A DNA stretch of 64,000 bases, taken from NCBI GenBank assembly GCA_903851415.1, contig CAINOE010000022.1, forward strand, positions 36,023 through 100,022, in the 5' to 3' direction. The position numbers were made by a program, and so were the translations under genes. The DNA comes from an uncultured Rhodopila sp. GTDB taxonomy: Bacteria; Pseudomonadota; Alphaproteobacteria; Acetobacterales; Acetobacteraceae. Under the pieces are notes generated by a model. That model did no database searches. It had not been told where the DNA came from and saw only the letters and a program-made list of their open reading frames with translations. Shown one piece after another: positions 34,216 through 43,402 of this stretch. How positions within the stretch are numbered: the first letter of the stretch is position 1; each line of letters begins with the position of its first letter.

Positions 34216-35619
34216 ATGGAAAGCTTCAATCTGCTGATCGACGGCCGGCTGGTGGCCGGCGACGCCACGATGCCGGTCATCAATCCGGCGACCGAGGAAA
34301 CCATCGCGGAGTGTCCGCGCGCCTCCCTGAACCAACTGAACCAGGCCGTCGCCGCTGCCAGGGCCGCCTTCCCCGCCCGGGCGGCGACACCCATCGGCGA
34401 ACGCCGCAAGGCCATCGCGCAGTTGGCCGACAAGATCGAGCAGAACACCGGCGAGCTCGCCCGCCTTCTGACGCTCGAGCAGGGCAAGCCCATCGCCGAC
34501 GCGACCGGGGAAGTGCAGGGCATGGCGGGGTTTTTCCGCTATTTCGCCACCCTCGACCTGCCGGTGCGCATCATCGAGGACAGCGCCGGCCGCAAGGTGG
34601 AGGCGCATCGCCGACCGCTCGGCGTCATCGGCGCGATCGTGCCGTGGAATTATCCGCTGCTGATCCTGGCGTTCAAGCTGCCCCCGGCCCTGCTCGCCGG
34701 CAACACGCTGGTCGTCAAGCCGGCGCCGACGACGCCGCTGTCCAGCCTTCGGTTCGCGGCGCTGATCGCGGACGTGCTGCCCAAGGGCGTGATCAACTTC
34801 ATCACGGATGCCAACGACCTCGGCGACGCGCTGACGCATCATCCCGGTGTGCGCAAGATCTCGTTCACCGGGTCCACCGCGACCGGACGCAAGGTCATGG
34901 CGAGTGCCGCGGAAACCCTCAAGCGCATCACCCTGGAGCTGGGCGGCAACGATGCCGCCGTCGTGCTGGACGACGCCGTGCCGGCAACCGTGGCGAAAGG
35001 CATCTTCAGCGGCGCGTTCCAGAACAGCGGCCAGGTGTGCCTCGCGATCAAGCGGGTGTACGTGCACGAATCGATCTACGATTCGCTGTGCGACGAGCTG
35101 GCGCAGCTCGCGGATGCCGCGATCGTCGATGACGGGTCGAAACAGGGCACCCAGCTCGGGCCGTTGCAGAACCGCATGCAGTACGAGAAGGTCAAGGGCT
35201 TCCTCGACGACGCCCGCAAGCACGGCAACATCATCGCCGGCGGCGACGTCATCGATCGTCCGGGGTTCTTCATCCGCCCGACCATCGTGCGCGACATTGC
35301 CGAAGGCAGCCGGCTGGTCGATGAGGAACAGTTCGGCCCCGTCCTGCCGGTGCTGAAATACGCCGACACCGATGACGCGATCCGGCGCGCCAACGCCACC
35401 ACCTACGGCCTCGGCGCGTCCGTCTGGTCTTCCAATACGGACAGGGCGCATGACGTGGCGACCCGGCTCGAGGCCGGCACGGTATGGATCAACACGCATC
35501 TCGACATGGCGCCGCACATTCCGTTCGGCGGCTCGAAGCATTCGGGTATCGGCGTGGAGTTCGGGGAGGAGGGCCTGGCGGAGTTCACCCAGCTTCAGGT
35601 CATCAACCTGGCGCGTTAA
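34216..35619 (+). CDS. NAD(P)-dependent aldehyde dehydrogenase
   Basis: A 467-residue member of the aldehyde dehydrogenase superfamily. VPWNYPL, FTGSTATGRKV, Glu241 in TLELGGND (general base) and Cys275 in NSGQVCLA (nucleophile) are in the standard spacing. It oxidises an aldehyde to the acid with NAD(P); the substrate is not determined, and the sequence resembles the betaine/vanillin/succinate-semialdehyde groups. GGGGAACAG precedes the ATG. The stop codon overlaps the left end of a palindromic element. Confidence 0.9.
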   Translation: MESFNLLIDGRLVAGDATMPVINPATEETIAECPRASLNQLNQAVAAARAAFPARAATPIGERRKAIAQLADKIEQNTGELARLLTLEQGKPIADATGEVQGMAGFFRYFATLDLPVRIIEDSAGRKVEAHRRPLGVIGAIVPWNYPLLILAFKLPPALLAGNTLVVKPAPTTPLSSLRFAALIADVLPKGVINFITDANDLGDALTHHPGVRKISFTGSTATGRKVMASAAETLKRITLELGGNDAAVVLDDAVPATVAKGIFSGAFQNSGQVCLAIKRVYVHESIYDSLCDELAQLADAAIVDDGSKQGTQLGPLQNRMQYEKVKGFLDDARKHGNIIAGGDVIDRPGFFIRPTIVRDIAEGSRLVDEEQFGPVLPVLKYADTDDAIRRANATTYGLGASVWSSNTDRAHDVATRLEAGTVWINTHLDMAPHIPFGGSKHSGIGVEFGEEGLAEFTQLQVINLAR

Positions 35620-35729
35620 ACCAGTCCGTGTTGAGAGCGACTCTTCCCGTAAACCGTCATGGCCCGGAGCAAGCCGGGCCATGACGATGGGGAGGGGCCC
35701 GATGCGTCAAACTCAACGAGCAGTGGTAT
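35618..35729. mobile_element. MITE-like element, copy 3 (internally deleted)
   Basis: Terminal repeats aaaccagtccgtgttga and tcaacgagcagtggtat bound a 112-bp unit. The palindromic core is shortened to GTCATGGCCCGG plus its complement with a six-base loop (35656-35685), an internal deletion relative to the ~158-bp copies. It overlaps the aldehyde dehydrogenase stop codon by two bases. Confidence 0.72.
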
Positions 35730-35804
35730 TAGACAATCGGCTTGGTGACAGTGCCGTAACTTGCATCGACTGCTCGTTCCATTTCATAGTTCCTGCGTCG
35801 TCGC

Positions 35805-35824
35805 CCGGACAGAACACTGTCCGG
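35805..35824 (+). promoter_or_regulatory. Perfect inverted repeat before msrB
   Basis: CCGGACAG and CTGTCCGG form an eight-base perfect inverted repeat with a four-base spacer, 28 bases upstream of the msrB start. It could be an operator for a dimeric regulator or an mRNA hairpin near the ribosome binding site. Confidence 0.4.
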
Positions 35825-35852
35825 TCGCAATCTTAACTCAGGGAGCTGAAAG

Positions 35853-36344
35853 ATGGTCACGAGGCGTCGTGTAATAGCGGGCGGGACCGCGGGCCTGGCC
35901 GCGGCGCTGGTCGCCTGGCGCTGGAGCACGCCCGCCCCCGCCGCGGAAACCTTCGAAATCCACCACACCGAAGCGGAGTGGCGGAAGCTTCTGACCCCCG
36001 CGCAGTTCTCCGTGCTGCGCCAGGCCGGGACCGAACGTCCATTCACCAGCCCGCTGCTGCATGAAGAACGCCGCGGCACCTTCACCTGCGCCGGCTGCGA
36101 CCTGGACCTGTTCTCCTCGACCACGAAATTCGACAGCGGGACCGGATGGCCGAGCTTCTGGGCGCCGCTGGACAATGCCGTCGCCACCGAGAAGGACACG
36201 AGTTTCTTCATGACCCGGACCGCGGTCAATTGCCGGCGCTGCGGCGGGCACCTTGGCCATGTGTTCGACGACGGACCGCAGCCGACGGGCTTGCGGTACT
36301 GCATGAACGGGGTGGCGATGTCGTTCAGGCCCGCCACCGCCTGA
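35853..36344 (+). CDS. msrB: Exported peptide-methionine (R)-S-oxide reductase
   Basis: A 163-residue MsrB with an N-terminal export signal (RRRVIAGGTAG followed by a hydrophobic stretch to about residue 30, possibly Tat type). Two CxxC pairs (CAGC and CRRC) bind structural zinc; catalytic Cys150 lies in RYCMNG. It reduces R-methionine sulfoxide in proteins, here probably in the periplasm. GGGAG precedes the ATG. The DipZ-like electron donor gene begins 15 bp after the stop, suggesting a dedicated periplasmic repair pair. Confidence 0.9.
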   Translation: MVTRRRVIAGGTAGLAAALVAWRWSTPAPAAETFEIHHTEAEWRKLLTPAQFSVLRQAGTERPFTSPLLHEERRGTFTCAGCDLDLFSSTTKFDSGTGWPSFWAPLDNAVATEKDTSFFMTRTAVNCRRCGGHLGHVFDDGPQPTGLRYCMNGVAMSFRPATA

Positions 36345-36359
36345 CCGCGGGACACCCCA

Positions 36360-38102
36360 ATGATCCTGTTCCTGCTGGCGTATCTCGGCGGCGTGCTGAC
36401 CATTGTCAGCCCGTGCATTCTCCCCGTCCTGCCGTTCGTGTTCGCGCGGGCGGACCGTCCGTTCGTCAGCAGCGGCCTGCCGTTGCTGCTTGGCATGGCG
36501 GCCACGTTCGCCGCGGTGGCCACCCTGGCGGCCGTCGGCGGCGGCTGGGCGGTCGAGGCGAACGAATACGGCCGCCTAGCGGCGCTGGCGCTGCTGGCAC
36601 TGTTTGGCGTCACGCTGCTGTTCCCGGCCCTGGCGGACCGGATGACGCGCCCCCTCGTCGCCCTCGGCGCCCGCCTGTCGCAATCAGCCGACGGGCGGGA
36701 GCGCGCGGGCGGCGGGACGGTTTGGCCGTCGCTGCTGCTGGGCGTCGCGACCGGACTGCTCTGGGCGCCATGCGCGGGTCCGGTGCTGGGCCTGATCCTG
36801 ACCGGCGCGGCACTCCAAGGGGCCAGCGTCGGGACGTCTTTGCTGCTGCTGGCCTACGCGGCCGGGGCGGCAACCTCGCTGGCGTTGGCGCTGCTGGTTG
36901 GCGGACGGGTGTTCGCGGCGATGAAGCGCTCGCTGGGGGTTGGCGAGTGGGTGCGGCGCGGCCTCGGCGCCGCGGTGCTGGTTGCGGTGGCGGTGATCGG
37001 GCTGGGCCTGGATACCGGCTTCCTGACCCGCGTTTCCGCCGCCGGCACGGCGTCGCTGGAACAGGGGCTGCTCGATCGGCTCCATCCCGGGGCGGACAGG
37101 CCGGTGGCCATGACCGGCGGACAGCCGGGTGGCGCGTTGCCGGTCGAAGACGAGATGCCGCCGCTGACGGGCGCGGTGGCCTGGCTGAACTCGCCGCCGC
37201 TGACGGCCGAGGGGCTGCGCGGCAAGGTCGTTCTGGTGGATTTCTGGACCTATTCCTGCATCAACTGCCTGCGTTCGATCCCGTATGTCCGCGCCTGGGC
37301 GGAGAAGTACAAGGACCAGGGGCTGGTCGTCATTGGCGTGCACGCTCCGGAGTTCGCTTTCGAGCAGAAGATCGACAACGTGAAAAAGGCGGTGGCCGAT
37401 CTGGGGATCGCTTATCCGGTAGCGATCGACAACGACTATGCGATCTGGCGGGCGTTCGGCAACGAGTATTGGCCGGCGCATTATTTCATCGACGCCCGGG
37501 GCCGCATTCGCCACCACCATTTCGGCGAAGGCGAATATGACGAATCCGAGCGGGTGATCCAGCAACTGCTCGCCGAAGCCGGCAGGACCAGCGTTTCCGA
37601 TCGTCTTGTCGCGGTGCAGGCAACCGGCGCGCAAGCCGCCGCTGACATGGCCGATACGCAATCGCCGGAAACCTATATCGGGTTCGCAAGGGCGGAGAAT
37701 TTCGTCTCCCCGGGCGGTTCCGTCCGCGCTGCGCCGCATGTCTATGCGGCGGGGACGCCAGGGCTCAACCAATGGGGCTTATCCGGCGACTGGACGGTCA
37801 ACGGCGAGCATGCGGAACTCAACGCGCCAGGAGGCGGCATCGTCTACCGCTTCCATGCGCGCGACCTGCACCTTGTGCTCGGCCCGGCGGCGGAGGCCGC
37901 GCCGATTCGGTTTCGGATCACGATCGACGGCAAGCCCCCGGGGGACAGCCATGGCGCGGACACCGACGCCGATGGCCAGGGGACGGTGACGAGCCAGCGG
38001 CTGTACCAGCTTGTCCGGCAGAGCGGCGCGGTGACCGACCGCACGTTCGAAATCCGCTTTCTCGATCCGGGTGTGCAGGCATACGCCTTTACATTCGGCT
38101 GA
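36360..38102 (+). CDS. DipZ-like protein: CcdA membrane domain fused to thioredoxin domain
   Basis: A 580-residue protein. Residues 1-240 form a CcdA/DsbD-type membrane domain with SPCILPVLP and WAPCAGPVL, each with a redox Cys. A TlpA-like thioredoxin domain follows, with active site C300-I-N-C303, FWTYSCINC, then a C-terminal beta-sandwich (about 430-580) like that of mycobacterial DipZ. Such proteins carry electrons from cytoplasmic thioredoxin to the periplasm. Because exported MsrB is directly upstream, reducing MsrB is the likely job. Confidence 0.88.
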   Translation: MILFLLAYLGGVLTIVSPCILPVLPFVFARADRPFVSSGLPLLLGMAATFAAVATLAAVGGGWAVEANEYGRLAALALLALFGVTLLFPALADRMTRPLVALGARLSQSADGRERAGGGTVWPSLLLGVATGLLWAPCAGPVLGLILTGAALQGASVGTSLLLLAYAAGAATSLALALLVGGRVFAAMKRSLGVGEWVRRGLGAAVLVAVAVIGLGLDTGFLTRVSAAGTASLEQGLLDRLHPGADRPVAMTGGQPGGALPVEDEMPPLTGAVAWLNSPPLTAEGLRGKVVLVDFWTYSCINCLRSIPYVRAWAEKYKDQGLVVIGVHAPEFAFEQKIDNVKKAVADLGIAYPVAIDNDYAIWRAFGNEYWPAHYFIDARGRIRHHHFGEGEYDESERVIQQLLAEAGRTSVSDRLVAVQATGAQAAADMADTQSPETYIGFARAENFVSPGGSVRAAPHVYAAGTPGLNQWGLSGDWTVNGEHAELNAPGGGIVYRFHARDLHLVLGPAAEAAPIRFRITIDGKPPGDSHGADTDADGQGTVTSQRLYQLVRQSGAVTDRTFEIRFLDPGVQAYAFTFG

Positions 38103-38144
38103 ATCCGGCGGCAGTTTTCGCCGTCAAGATGAGATCCAAGCCGC

Positions 38145-38855
38145 ATGCCTGTCCCCCGCCGCTCCGCCGTCGCCGTCCGTCATGTTGCTTTCGAGGATCT
38201 GGGGTTGCTGTCCCCGATTCTGGACGCGGCGGGCTGGGACGTTTCGTACTGCGATGCTCCGACCGATGACCTGACCGCTCCAGCCGTTACGAAAGCCGAT
38301 CTTTTGGTCGTTTTGGGCGGGCCGATCGGCGTTTATGATCAGGACGATTTTCCGTTCTTGGGGCGGGAGATTGAACTGCTGGGGCGGCGCCTGGCGGAGG
38401 ATTTGCCGACATTGGGGATATGCCTGGGCGCCCAGCTCATGGCGTGCGCGCTGGGGCAAGCGGTCTACCCGTGTTTCGAGAAGGAAATCGGCTGGGGTCC
38501 GGTGACCTTGACCGAGGCGGGAAAAGCATCCTGCCTCGGCGCGCTGCCGCGCGGTGGACATGTCCTGCATTGGCATGGCGATACATTCGACCTGCCCCCC
38601 GGCGCTTCGTTGCTTGCCTCCACGAAGGCCTGCACGAACCAGGCGTTCGTTTACCGGAAGCGCGGCCTCGGCTTGCAGTTTCATTTGGAAGCCGATCCGG
38701 CGCGGCTGGAGCATTGGTATGTCGGGCACGCTGTCGAATTGGAGGCGGTGGGGATCTTTCCCCGGGACCTCAGGGCAGCCAGCGCCAAAGCTGCCAAACG
38801 GGCGCGCGCCGTGGCCGAGGCCGTGTTCGGCCGGTGGTTGGCCGAAATCGGCTGA
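38145..38855 (+). CDS. Class I glutamine amidotransferase (GMP synthase-like)
   Basis: A 236-residue GATase1 protein with nucleophile Cys93 in GICLGAQL, His180 and Glu182 in LQFHLEAD completing the triad, and LGGPIGVYDQ upstream. Stand-alone members of this group include glutamine amidotransferases and gamma-glutamyl hydrolases of uncertain substrate. It lies between the dipZ-like gene (42 bp upstream) and an MFS transporter (16 bp downstream) on one strand. Confidence 0.85.
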   Translation: MPVPRRSAVAVRHVAFEDLGLLSPILDAAGWDVSYCDAPTDDLTAPAVTKADLLVVLGGPIGVYDQDDFPFLGREIELLGRRLAEDLPTLGICLGAQLMACALGQAVYPCFEKEIGWGPVTLTEAGKASCLGALPRGGHVLHWHGDTFDLPPGASLLASTKACTNQAFVYRKRGLGLQFHLEADPARLEHWYVGHAVELEAVGIFPRDLRAASAKAAKRARAVAEAVFGRWLAEIG

Positions 38856-38871
38856 CGGGCGTTATCCCTGG

Positions 38872-40056
38872 ATGAACGCCCAGCCCGAATGGCTCAACCG
38901 GTGGCGCGTGCTGCTGTTCGCCGTCACGACCGGGACGATGGTCGCGAATCTTTACTACGTCCAGCCGCTGCTTGCCGCGATCGCCGCCTCGTTCGGCTGC
39001 AGCGTGACCAGCGCCGGTTATCTCGTCACCTTTACCCAGCTTGGCTATGCGCTCGGCCTTTTGCTCGTCGTCCCGTTGGGGGACGTGCTCGACCGTCGGC
39101 AACTGCTGTCGGGCATGCTGGGGGTCAACATCGCCGCCCTGGTTGCCGCCGCCGCCAGCCCGGGCTTCATCAGCTTCGCCGCCGCCAGCCTGCTGTCCGG
39201 CTGCTGCTCCAGCGCCGCCATGGTGGTAATCCCGTATGTCGCCTCGAAAGCGCCCGAGGCGTCGCGCGGGCGGTATATCGGGCAGGTAATGACCGGCTTG
39301 CTGCTGGGCATTCTGCTGGCGAGGACGGTCTCCGGCCTGGTTGCGGCGTGGTTGGGCTGGCGGTCGATGTATTTGATCGCCGCCGGCCTGGTGGCCGCGC
39401 TGCTGCTGGCGCTGCGGGCCGCGATCCCGCGGGAGGATCGGCACGGCCGCCTGGCGTATGGACGTTTGCTGCTCTCGCTGCTGCAGCTTGTTCGCGCCGA
39501 ACCCGAGCTGCGCCGCCGATCGGCGTATTTCGCGCTGGGGTTCGGTTCGTTCAGCGTGCTGTGGACGGGATTGACGTTCCTGCTGAGCGGGGCGCCGTAT
39601 TTTTACTCCGAGGCGGCCATCGGGCTGTTCGGCCTGATTGGCGCGGCCGGCGCCGTGGCGGCCAATGTCGCCGGGCGGCTGGCCGACAGGGGGCATGCCG
39701 AGCGGGTGACGGGCACGGTCGCGGCGGTGCTGTTGCTGTCCTGGGGCGCGTTGGGGTTCGGCGGCCAATCGATCTGGGCCGTCGTCGCGGGCGTCTTCGC
39801 GCTCGATGTCGGCGTGCAGGGGTTGCATATCACGAACCAGTCCGTGATCTACCGGTTGAACCCGCAGGCACGCGCGCGCATCACCGCCGTCTACATGACG
39901 ACCGCCTTTATCGGCGCCTCCGCCGGTTCCGCGCTCGCCAGCCTCAGTTTCCGGTTGGCGGGGTGGAGCGGCCTATGCCTGACCGGCGCGCTGCTGCCGG
40001 CGATCCTTCTGCTGATGTGGGCGACGCGGCAGGCCGGCCGGTGGCGCAGCGGCTAG
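38872..40056 (+). CDS. Major facilitator superfamily transporter
   Basis: A 394-residue MFS protein with twelve predicted membrane segments. PLGDVLDRRQL between helices 2 and 3 matches the MFS loop motif. Substrate is unknown; the sequence resembles drug/sugar efflux members. The ATG at 38872 lies 16 bp after the amidotransferase stop; the long in-frame stretch before it is the shadow of that gene. Confidence 0.88.
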   Translation: MNAQPEWLNRWRVLLFAVTTGTMVANLYYVQPLLAAIAASFGCSVTSAGYLVTFTQLGYALGLLLVVPLGDVLDRRQLLSGMLGVNIAALVAAAASPGFISFAAASLLSGCCSSAAMVVIPYVASKAPEASRGRYIGQVMTGLLLGILLARTVSGLVAAWLGWRSMYLIAAGLVAALLLALRAAIPREDRHGRLAYGRLLLSLLQLVRAEPELRRRSAYFALGFGSFSVLWTGLTFLLSGAPYFYSEAAIGLFGLIGAAGAVAANVAGRLADRGHAERVTGTVAAVLLLSWGALGFGGQSIWAVVAGVFALDVGVQGLHITNQSVIYRLNPQARARITAVYMTTAFIGASAGSALASLSFRLAGWSGLCLTGALLPAILLLMWATRQAGRWRSG

Positions 40057-40135
40057 TGCGTCGTTTCAGACAAACCGACCCGATCAAAGGCGAGAGCCCG
40101 AACTGCCTGCTCGGGGTGGATTGCGAACGTTCGTG

Positions 40136-40834
40136 TTACCCTTCCCACTGCTCAATCCGGCCCTGCCAGTAAAGCACGTCCCTTCCGTCGATCTCCCAAC
40201 TGACCTCGCCGGCGGACGGAATCCACATGTCGCCGCGACGGCGATAGCCGGAGAATTGCCCTCGCCAAGGCGTTAGCAGGAACGTTGTGGTGACCGAACG
40301 TGGCCGATCCTGAGCGAATGCCCCGGAGATTCGCCCTTCGCTGTCAAGGCTGAGCAAGACTTCCGATACGGCCTCTCCCGCGCCCGCGCTCACCGCCAAT
40401 GCATCCGGACCGTCGTCACGCCAGCGCAGCGATTTATTGAAGAGAATGGCGGCGGGCGCCCAGGCGAGCTCCGCTAGGTAGCGCATCAGTTCGCCGCGCA
40501 GGAGTGCGGTTGTGTGCTTGGCCCGGGCGATGGGAACGACGCCGAGCGCCATGATATCCATCCGTCCCTCGCCATGTTCCAACGCATCGCGCGCCGAGAT
40601 GATGCCGAAGGGACCAAATTTCGCCAGCCAGTCGAACGCGCAAGCCTGCGTCGAAATCGTCTGGGTGGCGGTGAAGGCCATCCACGACCCGGTGTCGAGG
40701 CTCCGCTTCATCCGCCCCGTCTGCGCCAGCCGGACGCTGCCCCGGTTGCCGCCGGGCTTCACACCGAGACGAATGGCGAGGTCATAGACCGCGGCAGGCA
40801 GTCGTGCCCTGCACTGATCATCGGTTTCATCCAT
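40136..40834 (-). CDS. DUF6544/DUF6920-like protein
   Basis: A 232-residue protein with the family's pattern: FTATQTIS early, GRMDIMALGVVPIA in the middle, GELMRYLAELAWAPAAIL as the best-conserved stretch, then WRDDGPDALAV and FSGYRRRGDMWIPS. Function is unknown; members are predicted beta-rich, lipoprotein-like folds. The ATG at 40834 is chosen; the frame continues upstream to 41230 but without protein-like sequence. Confidence 0.65.
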   Translation of the reverse strand: MDETDDQCRARLPAAVYDLAIRLGVKPGGNRGSVRLAQTGRMKRSLDTGSWMAFTATQTISTQACAFDWLAKFGPFGIISARDALEHGEGRMDIMALGVVPIARAKHTTALLRGELMRYLAELAWAPAAILFNKSLRWRDDGPDALAVSAGAGEAVSEVLLSLDSEGRISGAFAQDRPRSVTTTFLLTPWRGQFSGYRRRGDMWIPSAGEVSWEIDGRDVLYWQGRIEQWEG

Positions 40835-41160
40835 GGGACATTCTGTCTTCGGGTTCGACCTGTGGTTCCCGCAGGACAATCGTGGCCAGGTTTGGAGTTC
40901 TCGCACGAAAGCCTTGTCCGGCCTCTGCGTGCCGTTCCCAGCGCCGTCCAGGGGTCTAGGCCGTTGGAGGCTAGCGGCGCTGAAGCGCCGCGACCAGGAT
41001 CGGAAAATACTCAGAGCAGGAGGTCCGCGTCTTAACCGAACCACTGCCAACTGGTTCCATGTCTCATGTGATTGCAGCGGTATCGGTCGTCCCGGAAGCC
41101 GGATGCGGGGACGCCGTGTGCGAACGTGACGCGAGGCGGCTTCATGCTTAAGGTCGAACC
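40835..41160. other. Divergent intergenic region
   Basis: Between the DUF6544-like gene and the quinone-oxidoreductase-like gene. No gene is seen. A perfect hairpin, GCGGCGCT-ga-AGCGCCGC, lies at 40974-40991 and might serve regulation of either gene. Confidence 0.45.
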
Positions 41161-42210
41161 ATGACTTGGCAAAACATTCGCATCTCCCGGTTCGGCGGTC
41201 CCGAGGTCCTGGAGTTGGCCGAACAGCCAACCATCCCCGACCCTGGCCCGGGTGACGTCCGCATCAAGGTGCTCGCCGCCGGGACAGGCTTCACTGACAG
41301 TTTCATCCGTCGCGGCCGCTACCCGGATTTCAAGGGACCGCTGCCATTCACCCCGGGCTACGACCTTGTCGGTGTCGTCGAGAAGACGGGACCCGGAGTG
41401 ACCGAACCACGCGCGGGCGATCTGGTTGCGGATCTCTGCGTTGTCGGCGGCTACGCGCAGTACGCGATTCGCCCCGCGCGTTTCCTCGTGCCGGTTCCCG
41501 ATGGTCTCGATCCTGCAGAAGCGGTGTGCATCCCGCTCGCCTATCTCACCGCGTTCCAGATGCTGACCCGCATCCGCCGCATTCCGCCGGGCGCGACAAT
41601 TCTTGTCATCGGCGCGTCAGGCAGCGTCGGCACGGCATTCCTCGACCTCGCGCGTCATCTTGGCCTGAAGGCCATCGGCACCTGTTCGGCCGCGAAGATG
41701 CCGGTCGTCGAGCGTTTCGGTGCCGTGGCGATCGACTACCGAGCCGGTGATTTTGTCGCGACGGTGCGCCAGATCACGGCCGGGCGAAACGGCGGCGCCG
41801 GCGTCGATGCGGCTTTCGATGCCATCGGCGGCGCGCATTTCGCGCGCTCGTTCGCCTGCCTCGCGTCCGGTGGGCTGCTCGTCGGCTATGGGACGCAGAC
41901 CATGGCGGTTGGGGGCGAAGGGCTGCTTGCCGCGGGGCTGGGCCTGGCCCGCCTCAATCTATGGGGCGCGTTGAGCTTCCTGTACGGCGGCCGAAAGACG
42001 GCGTGGTTCAGCATCACCGCCCGCCGATTCACGCACCCCGATGAGTTCAAGGCCGATATGGCCACACTGTTCGGCCTGCTGCGTGACGGCGCCATCCATC
42101 CTGTCGTCATCGACCGCCTGCCGCTCGCGGCGGCGCGCGATGTCCATACGCGCATCGATGCCGGCGGCCTCGGCGGCAAGATTGTCCTGCTGCCCTGGGC
42201 CACGCCGTGA
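41161..42210 (+). CDS. Medium-chain (quinone-oxidoreductase-like) dehydrogenase
   Basis: A 349-residue MDR enzyme: GroES-like N-terminal half (GDVRIKVLAAGTGFTD, PGYDLVGVVEKTG) and a Rossmann domain with ILVIGASGSVGTA (NADPH-binding AxGxxG type). The structural zinc cysteines of alcohol dehydrogenases are absent, so it is a zinc-free quinone/enoyl reductase type. Substrate is unknown. Confidence 0.87.
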   Translation: MTWQNIRISRFGGPEVLELAEQPTIPDPGPGDVRIKVLAAGTGFTDSFIRRGRYPDFKGPLPFTPGYDLVGVVEKTGPGVTEPRAGDLVADLCVVGGYAQYAIRPARFLVPVPDGLDPAEAVCIPLAYLTAFQMLTRIRRIPPGATILVIGASGSVGTAFLDLARHLGLKAIGTCSAAKMPVVERFGAVAIDYRAGDFVATVRQITAGRNGGAGVDAAFDAIGGAHFARSFACLASGGLLVGYGTQTMAVGGEGLLAAGLGLARLNLWGALSFLYGGRKTAWFSITARRFTHPDEFKADMATLFGLLRDGAIHPVVIDRLPLAAARDVHTRIDAGGLGGKIVLLPWATP

Positions 42211-42406
42211 CATGAAAGTCGTTCACTGCCATCGGCGGCGTCTCAAACCTGACTGTCCGGTCTCGTGCCGGCTCGGTCAGGAGCGGTCATTCCGCTTTGT
42301 GTCAATCAAGGTCGTTCGGACCATCGGCCACGAAAGTCCGCTTTGGGTCGCAGGCGCCATAGGACGGCGAACCATCCCATAGGGCCGGCTTCTCGGACGC
42401 GCTGTA

Positions 42407-43387
42407 TCAGGCGAAACCGGCGACAGAATGCGGCACGTAGGGTTCCTCCAGCGCAGCGATCTCGGCCGCTGACAGCTTCAGCGACACCGCGGCCAGCGCA
42501 TCCTCCAGATGCTGCAGCTTCGTCGCCCCGACGATCAGCGCGGTCAGCACAGGCTTCGCCAGCAGCCACGCCAACGCCACCTGCGCGCGCGGAACGCCGC
42601 GCCGGGCGGCAACCTCCGCCACACGCTCGACGACCTTGCGGTCCGCGTCCGCGGTCCTGGCATACAGCGTCTTGCCGAATTCATCGGTCTCGGAGCGGGC
42701 GCTGGTCTCGTCCCAGTCGCGGGTCAGGCGTCCCCGGGCCAGCGGACTCCAGGGGATCACGCCGATCCCTTCGGCCGCGCACAGCGGCAGCATCTCGCGT
42801 TCTTCTTCCCGGTAGAGCAAATTCACGTAATTCTGCATGCTGACGAACCGGGTCCAGCCGTTGCGTTCGGCGATCGCCAGCGCCTGCGCGAACTGCCACG
42901 CGTACATCGACGATGCGCCAATGTAACGGGCCTTCCCCGCCTTCACCACATCATGCAGCGCCTCCAGCGTCTCCGCTATCGGCGTGCGGTAATCCCAGCG
43001 GTGGATCTGATACAGGTCGACATAATCGGTGCCGAGACGCCGCAGGCTGTTGTCGATCTCGCCCAGGATCGCGCGGCGGGACAGGCCGGCGCCGTTCGGC
43101 CCGGGGCGCATCCGTCCATGCACCTTGGTGGCGATCACCACGTCTTCCCGCCGCGCGAAGTCCTTCAGCGCGCGGCCGACGATTTCCTCGCTCGATCCAT
43201 CCGAGTAGACATTCGCCGTGTCGAAGAAATTGATGCCGGCTTCCAGCGCGCGCCGGATGAACGGGCGGCTGCGCTCCTCATCGAGCGACCACGCATGGTT
43301 GCCTCGGTCCGGCACGCCGAAGCTCATGCAGCCGAGGCAGATGCGCGACACATCGAGGCCGGTGCGGCCGAGTTTGAGGTATTCCAT
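42407..43387 (-). CDS. Aldo/keto reductase
   Basis: A 326-residue AKR barrel with the full tetrad Asp56, Tyr61, Lys88 and His129 (DTANVYSDG, IATKVHG, YQIHRWD), and a typical NADP-binding C-terminal segment (VGATKLQHLEDALA). It reduces carbonyls with NADPH; it resembles the YajO/AKR13-like proteins. The SDR gene is 15 bp upstream on the same strand, suggesting an operon. Confidence 0.9.
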   Translation of the reverse strand: MEYLKLGRTGLDVSRICLGCMSFGVPDRGNHAWSLDEERSRPFIRRALEAGINFFDTANVYSDGSSEEIVGRALKDFARREDVVIATKVHGRMRPGPNGAGLSRRAILGEIDNSLRRLGTDYVDLYQIHRWDYRTPIAETLEALHDVVKAGKARYIGASSMYAWQFAQALAIAERNGWTRFVSMQNYVNLLYREEEREMLPLCAAEGIGVIPWSPLARGRLTRDWDETSARSETDEFGKTLYARTADADRKVVERVAEVAARRGVPRAQVALAWLLAKPVLTALIVGATKLQHLEDALAAVSLKLSAAEIAALEEPYVPHSVAGFA

Positions 43388-43402
43388 GCTTTGACTCCGA
43401 AA

